From Clostridiales bacterium (lineage in GTDB: Bacteria; Bacillota; Clostridia; Saccharofermentanales; Saccharofermentanaceae), in contig JAFRRJ010000021.1 in assembly GCA_017428155.1 (NCBI GenBank), positions 1-36,886 of the forward strand: DNA of 36,886 nucleotides, written 5' to 3'. Of the stretch, positions 33,691-36,886 are shown one piece after another (the stretch's first letter is position 1; each line of letters opens with the position of its first letter). The notes beneath the pieces are model-generated. The model did no database searches. It saw only the letters and a list, made by a program, of their open reading frames with translations, and was not told where the DNA came from. The translations under genes were made by a program, and so were the position numbers.

Positions 33691-34299
33691 ATGCGCAGGA
33701 TATTCACTATTGTTCTGATAGTGTCAGTTATTCTAATGCTTTCTTCGTGTGCCCGGAAACCGGACGGCAAAGTCAATGACCTTTTTGACATGGCCGTATC
33801 TGCCAACGAGGCGCTGGAAATCGCGAAAAATTCGGATGTCGTAGTCATCGAGAAAAGCGGATGCACGTCAGGACAGGACGTATGGGACAGATTTTATGCC
33901 AGGACGCAGAAAGGCCGGGCGGATTCCGTGCTCTGTGCACACTATTACACTTTGGATAAAGAGCATGTGAGCGCTGAGTTATATGAGGAGGAAAAGGATC
34001 ATTATCCTGTAATGTATCTTTTCATGCTCGATTTTGACGGGAAAGAGTATTCGGTGACGATCCGCGAGAGCAGCAACCCGGAGAACGAATCCGAAGAGAC
34101 GTATCAGTATCTCCGGTATTTTACGGGCAAGGCGCCGGAGACGGCACTTTATGATTCCTATGAATACTATGTTCTGACAGATGATGAGGATGTCACGTGG
34201 GATGAGATCATGAAAGGGTATTACAGCTCTGATTTGTCAACCCCAAGATACAGACATGTAACGGTCTGCGAAAACTTTGAAGGCTGGAAAGGAAATTGA
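33691..34299 (+). CDS. lipoprotein of unknown function in the blaI-blaR1 operon
   Basis: A 202-residue predicted lipoprotein. The signal peptide MRRIFTIVLIVSVILML is followed by the lipobox LSSC (Cys20). The mature domain is acidic and Tyr-rich (DSYEYYVLTDDEDVTWDEIM), with three further cysteines. I recognise no family. It lies 15 bp after the M56 protease gene with SD AGAAAGGA, and its stop is two bases before the next start, so it belongs to the same operon. As a surface protein it could be the sensor or the substrate for the protease lacking its own sensor domain (inference). Confidence 0.7.
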   Translation: MRRIFTIVLIVSVILMLSSCARKPDGKVNDLFDMAVSANEALEIAKNSDVVVIEKSGCTSGQDVWDRFYARTQKGRADSVLCAHYYTLDKEHVSAELYEEEKDHYPVMYLFMLDFDGKEYSVTIRESSNPENESEETYQYLRYFTGKAPETALYDSYEYYVLTDDEDVTWDEIMKGYYSSDLSTPRYRHVTVCENFEGWKGN

Positions 34300-34301
34300 T
34301 C

Positions 34302-35273
34302 ATGAAAGGTTCAAGCTATAAAGCTTATTGCCTGTCGGCAGTTGCAGGCGTGATATTACTGTCAGCTTATCCGCTGTACATGGGTATAAAAGTAATCAGC
34401 AAAATGCATGAGGACGGGTTCGTGCCTTATGCGGAATATCCCAAATACATTATTCCGTACACTCCGATAGCGCTCGCAGTTATCTTTGGTGTAATAATAA
34501 TGCCGCTCCTGCAGAAGTTCATGCGCAAGCTCGATCTGCTTGCCGGTTCTGTCCTGTCTCTGGGCGTCTTCTATCTTGCCGAGAGGTTTATGGAGACGGG
34601 GATACTGGTAAAGGCTGACACGTTCGTATCGCTTGAAAGCTGGCAGATGTCCCTTTGCTATGTGGCGCCCGAAGAATACCAGACAAGGACATGGGAGGCG
34701 GTTGACGTCCTTCTGGGAGGCTATTCGCCGTATTTCAAGATACATTTCTATCTGATATCAGTGGTGATCATAATCTCGCTCCTTAACTGTCTTTACGGGT
34801 TCGCGAAAATGATCCTCACAGGCAATTACAAGAGGAAGAGGGCCCTGATCATGCAGGCGGCCGCTTCTGTGAGCTTTCTTTTGATGTGCATCTGGGCGTG
34901 TTTTACGGCGTTCTACCGTACGGGCGAGCTCATCGTAAGACCGGTGTCGGCGGTTCTGATGGCGGTATTTTTCGCGCTGCTCGGAATAACAGTGGGAATA
35001 TTTGCCGGGTCTTTGACACAGGGGAAAAGGGCGGCACTCAGCATTGTCCTGCCTTCTGCGATAGCGATGCTGGTCACGATAGCGATGTATATCGGGGAGA
35101 TGATACTCCTTAACGGGAACCTTTATGTTCTGGGCATGGGATTCTTTTTCCAGCGGTTACCGAAAATGGCATTTGCGCCGGCCGACATCCTGATAATAAT
35201 CGTTTCGGGCGTTGCAACGGCGCTGATCTGCAAAATGCTTAATAAACATAAACAAAAATTAAGCGGTTCTTAA
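34302..35273 (+). CDS. polytopic membrane protein of unknown function, last gene of the blaI operon
   Basis: A 323-residue protein with about eight membrane segments (for example VAGVILLSAYPLYMGIKVI, YTPIALAVIFGVIIMPLL, FYLISVVIIISLL, VLMAVFFALLGITVGIFAG, ILIIIVSGVATALI). A short extracytoplasmic loop lies near residues 100-135. I recognise no family. The frame is open two codons upstream to a TTG at 34296, but the ATG at 34302, after SD GGAAAGGA, is preferred. It is translationally linked to the preceding lipoprotein and may be its partner or the effector of the regulated operon. Confidence 0.7.
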   Translation: MKGSSYKAYCLSAVAGVILLSAYPLYMGIKVISKMHEDGFVPYAEYPKYIIPYTPIALAVIFGVIIMPLLQKFMRKLDLLAGSVLSLGVFYLAERFMETGILVKADTFVSLESWQMSLCYVAPEEYQTRTWEAVDVLLGGYSPYFKIHFYLISVVIIISLLNCLYGFAKMILTGNYKRKRALIMQAAASVSFLLMCIWACFTAFYRTGELIVRPVSAVLMAVFFALLGITVGIFAGSLTQGKRAALSIVLPSAIAMLVTIAMYIGEMILLNGNLYVLGMGFFFQRLPKMAFAPADILIIIVSGVATALICKMLNKHKQKLSGS

Positions 35274-35303
35274 TTTTCCTGTGGTGATTTATCCGAACCT
35301 TGC

Positions 35304-35312
35304 TGATATAAT
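35304..35312 (+). promoter_or_regulatory. extended -10 promoter giving a leaderless transcript
   Basis: TGA-TATAAT at 35304-35312. The ATG of the next gene begins six bases later (35319), exactly where transcription should start. There is no SD in the preceding 20 bases. Confidence 0.65.
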
Positions 35313-35318
35313 ACTCGC

Positions 35319-36530
35319 ATGGAAAAATACAGAAGCCGTTTCAGCAAAACAGAAAAGAACAGATGGTCCGGTCTTACGATATCTCTTTGTATCGTTGTTG
35401 CCTTCTATATGCTCCTTGCAAATCTTGGCAACTTAAAGGGCTTTTTCAATTCATTTTTCACTATCACTTCCACCGTCATTATCGGTGCTGTAATTGCTTA
35501 TACGGTTAATCCTCTTGCAGTTCTCATGAATAAGCGGATTGAGAAGCTGTTCAAGAAGCATAAGAACTATTCGTGGATCATTTCGGCTTCTGTCTCCCTG
35601 ATCCTTGTGCTCTGTCTTATCGTAGGATTGCTTGCACTTATCTCTCCTATGCTGATCGATAATATCACGAACTTCGCGAGAGGCTTGTCGGGATATATGA
35701 ACAGTCTGAAGGAATTGGTTACTGCCTCTGAATTAAATGATGATCTTAAGAACAGTATCACCGGATTTATTGACGATCAGTCTGACCTTACAAGACTCGT
35801 AAGCAAGTTCGTTCTGGGCAATGATATCACTGCGGCAGGTGTCCTCAGTTTTTCTGCAGGAACCGTATCTGCTGCATTCAATTTCCTTATCGGCATAATA
35901 CTTGCGTTCTATTTCCTTATCGGAAAGAAGAAGCTCTTGGATCTCCTTACTGAATTCTTTAATCTTGTGGTTCCCACAAAGCATTACGAGAATTTCAGCA
36001 ACGTAATGAACAGACTCAATTCGATCTTCTCGAGATTTATCGTTTGCGAGCTGATCGATGCACTCATAGTCGGTGTTATCAATGCAGTATTTATGTTCGC
36101 AATGAAGATGCCTTATGCTGTATTCTGTTCGGTCATTGTAGCGCTCTGCAATCTTGCACCGACATTCGGCCCCTTCGTCGGAGCGTTCATCGGTGCTGTG
36201 ATCTTACTGCTTGCAGAACCCCAGTTCGTTATCCCGTTCCTGATATTTACGCTTGCACTGCAGCTTATCGACGGATACGTTATCAAGCCGAGACTCTTCG
36301 GTTCGGCGCTCAAGGTTCCTGCATTCCTCGTACTTGTGTTCATTGTTGTCGGAGGAAAGATCTGGGGTGTTCCCGGAGTGCTTCTTGCAATACCTCTTGC
36401 AGCGATTCTTTCATATATTTACAGGCAGATCTTCGTGCCGTGGCTTAGTGCCAGAAAGAAAGCCAAAGACGAAGCTGCAGCGGCGAAGGCAGCAGAAGAC
36501 AAGTCCCAAAAGAATAATAAAGCCGGTTAG
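35319..36530 (+). CDS. AI-2E family transporter
   Basis: A 403-residue polytopic membrane protein of the AI-2E/PerM family. Members have been linked to autoinducer-2 export or, in extremophiles, to sodium-proton exchange. It shows the family pattern: two N-terminal membrane segments (LTISLCIVVAFYMLLANLG and VIIGAVIAYTVNPLAVLMN), a hydrophilic region at 120-175, and C-terminal helices with LCNLAPTFGPFVGAFIGAVI, LQLIDGYVIKPRLFG and WGVPGVLLAIPLAAILSYIY. The C-tail is Lys/Ala-rich. The next Met lies inside the first membrane helix, so the ATG at 35319 must be the start, although it has no SD. Confidence 0.92.
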   Translation: MEKYRSRFSKTEKNRWSGLTISLCIVVAFYMLLANLGNLKGFFNSFFTITSTVIIGAVIAYTVNPLAVLMNKRIEKLFKKHKNYSWIISASVSLILVLCLIVGLLALISPMLIDNITNFARGLSGYMNSLKELVTASELNDDLKNSITGFIDDQSDLTRLVSKFVLGNDITAAGVLSFSAGTVSAAFNFLIGIILAFYFLIGKKKLLDLLTEFFNLVVPTKHYENFSNVMNRLNSIFSRFIVCELIDALIVGVINAVFMFAMKMPYAVFCSVIVALCNLAPTFGPFVGAFIGAVILLLAEPQFVIPFLIFTLALQLIDGYVIKPRLFGSALKVPAFLVLVFIVVGGKIWGVPGVLLAIPLAAILSYIYRQIFVPWLSARKKAKDEAAAAKAAEDKSQKNNKAG

Positions 36531-36533
36531 TAT

Positions 36534-36559
36534 AACGATGCGCCCCAGGGCGTGTCGTT
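36534..36559 (+). terminator. terminator of the AI-2E gene
   Basis: AACGATGCGCC (36534-36544) pairs with GGCGTGTCGTT (36549-36559), 11 bp with two G-T pairs and loop CCAG, followed by TATTAATATATTTT. It begins four bases after the stop codon. Confidence 0.75.
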
Positions 36560-36584
36560 TATTAATATATTTTCGAAAAATCCA

Positions 36585-36658
36585 GCGACAAAAACCGACT
36601 CGATGCTCGAGTTTTTAACCTCGAAAAGTCGGTCGGCGACTCGGTTTTGACGGGTCGC
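36585..36658. repeat. nested compound inverted repeat
   Basis: GCGAC (36585-36589) pairs with GTCGC (36654-36658); inside it AAAACCGA (36591-36598) pairs with TCGGTTTT (36641-36648); inside that TCGAG (36607-36611) pairs with CTCGA (36620-36624). An alternative inner stem, ACCGACT (36594-36600) with AGTCGGT (36627-36633), competes with the second. No ORF with an SD is present. It could be a folded RNA or a small palindromic repeat element. Confidence 0.45.
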
Positions 36659-36666
36659 ATCATGTA

Positions 36667-36752
36667 CAACTTTCTTCCAACTTTTGGGGCAAAAAACTTG
36701 GACAAAAAGTTGGAATTGACGCAAAATCCAACTTTTCTTCCAACATTTTGGT
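36667..36752. repeat. direct and inverted CTTCCAAC/TTTT repeats
   Basis: An imperfect direct repeat of about 23 bp (core CAACTTTCTTCCAAC, then TTTTGG) occurs at 36667-36687 and 36730-36751; the second copy has two inserted bases. Between them an inverted copy, AAAAAGTTGGAA (36704-36715), can pair with either one (TTCCAACTTTT at 36675-36685 or TCCAACTTTT at 36727-36736). The arrangement could form two alternative hairpins. Confidence 0.5.
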
Positions 36753-36788
36753 TCTTCACGGAAATCGTGGGAATAAGTAATTGAAAAA

Positions 36789-36851
36789 GGAGCATAAGAT
36801 CCTTAAAGTTTAATCTGCTAAAACAAAACCAAAGGATTAGACTTATGCTCC
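36789..36851. repeat. long inverted repeat around the start of the edge ORF
   Basis: GGAGCATAAG (36789-36798) pairs with CTTATGCTCC (36842-36851), and ATCCTT (36799-36804) with AAGGAT (36832-36837), leaving four bases bulged on the right arm. The 27-base loop is A-rich. The right arm contains the ATG of the ORF that runs off the window. Confidence 0.55.
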
Positions 36852-36886
36852 TAGATACTAATAATACAAGGATTCAGCTCGTTTTC
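36845..36886 (+). CDS. first 14 codons of an ORF cut by the window edge
   Basis: ATG at 36845 opens MLLDTNNTRIQLVF and remains open to the end. An AAAGGA ribosome site (36831-36836) lies nine bases upstream, inside the inverted repeat. Repeats in the preceding 300 bp and the stem over the start codon would suit a transposase gene, but 14 codons are too few to assign a family. Confidence 0.35.
   Translation, partial: MLLDTNNTRIQLVF

Noticed and set aside
1..36886. CRISPR array, prophage or restriction-modification system
   Set aside because: No regularly spaced repeats of the right length, and no phage structural, integrase, Cas or methyltransferase genes were found anywhere in the window.

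Overview
This 36.9 kb window looks like chromosome of a fibre-degrading, Gram-positive anaerobe of the Clostridia (gut or rumen type). That placement is an inference. It rests on strong GGAGG-type ribosome binding sites, many extended -10 promoters (TGn-TATAAT-like), Gram-positive lipoproteins, CUT1 sugar transporters of the LplABC type without their own ATPase, a domain-swapped GH3 enzyme and a GH9 cellulase. I see no phage, plasmid, CRISPR or complete insertion sequence; only the extreme right edge hints at a mobile or repeat element.

Layout. 1-431: left-edge hairpins, a strong terminator and a promoter region with 33-bp-phased repeats. 432-4154: two CUT1 permeases and a lipoprotein solute-binding protein. 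4255-10326: uronic-acid block, with a leaderless-secretion (cytoplasmic) GH115 alpha-glucuronidase, convergent uxaC, and a divergent eda-kdgK pair. 10423-16444: secreted NlpC/P60 protein, domain-swapped GH3, an unusual STAS-like/J-like/transmembrane protein, and a convergent RsuA-type pseudouridine synthase. 16501-18400: Smr protein, family-4 uracil-DNA glycosylase, tRNA-Gln(CTG), HIT protein and a possible small RNA. 18519-22246: lipoprotein GH9 cellulase, TM1586-type nitroreductase and flavodoxin. 22368-31758: housekeeping genes surE, an RluA-family synthase, murI, a DUF1934 protein, rpmF, der, typA, mltG and a U32/TrhP-like protein. 31759-32397: a compact, promoter-to-terminator transcription unit with a 21-codon ORF, then an 18-bp perfect palindrome. 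32398-35273: a BlaI/BlaR1-type sensor pair followed by a lipoprotein and a polytopic membrane protein. 35319-36530: an AI-2E family transporter. 36531-36886: nested inverted repeats and the first codons of an ORF cut by the window edge.

How the genes fit together. The ABC importer is predicted to bring in xylan-derived acidic oligosaccharides (aldouronates). The cytoplasmic GH115 would release (methyl)glucuronate, and UxaC, KdgK and Eda carry glucuronate toward pyruvate and glyceraldehyde-3-phosphate. The two middle steps (UxuB, UxuA) are not in the window. The GH3 enzyme is likely an intracellular beta-glycosidase and the GH9 lipoprotein a cell-surface cellulase.

Most unusual items: the BlaI/BlaR1 cassette with two ACTAT-type operator dyads and no beta-lactamase or visible beta-lactam sensor domain; the 21-codon ORF with its start site buried in a 13-bp hairpin; the orphan membrane protein at 14344; and two genes (the RsuA-type synthase and the AI-2E transporter) whose -10 box lies exactly six bases before the ATG, predicting leaderless mRNAs.
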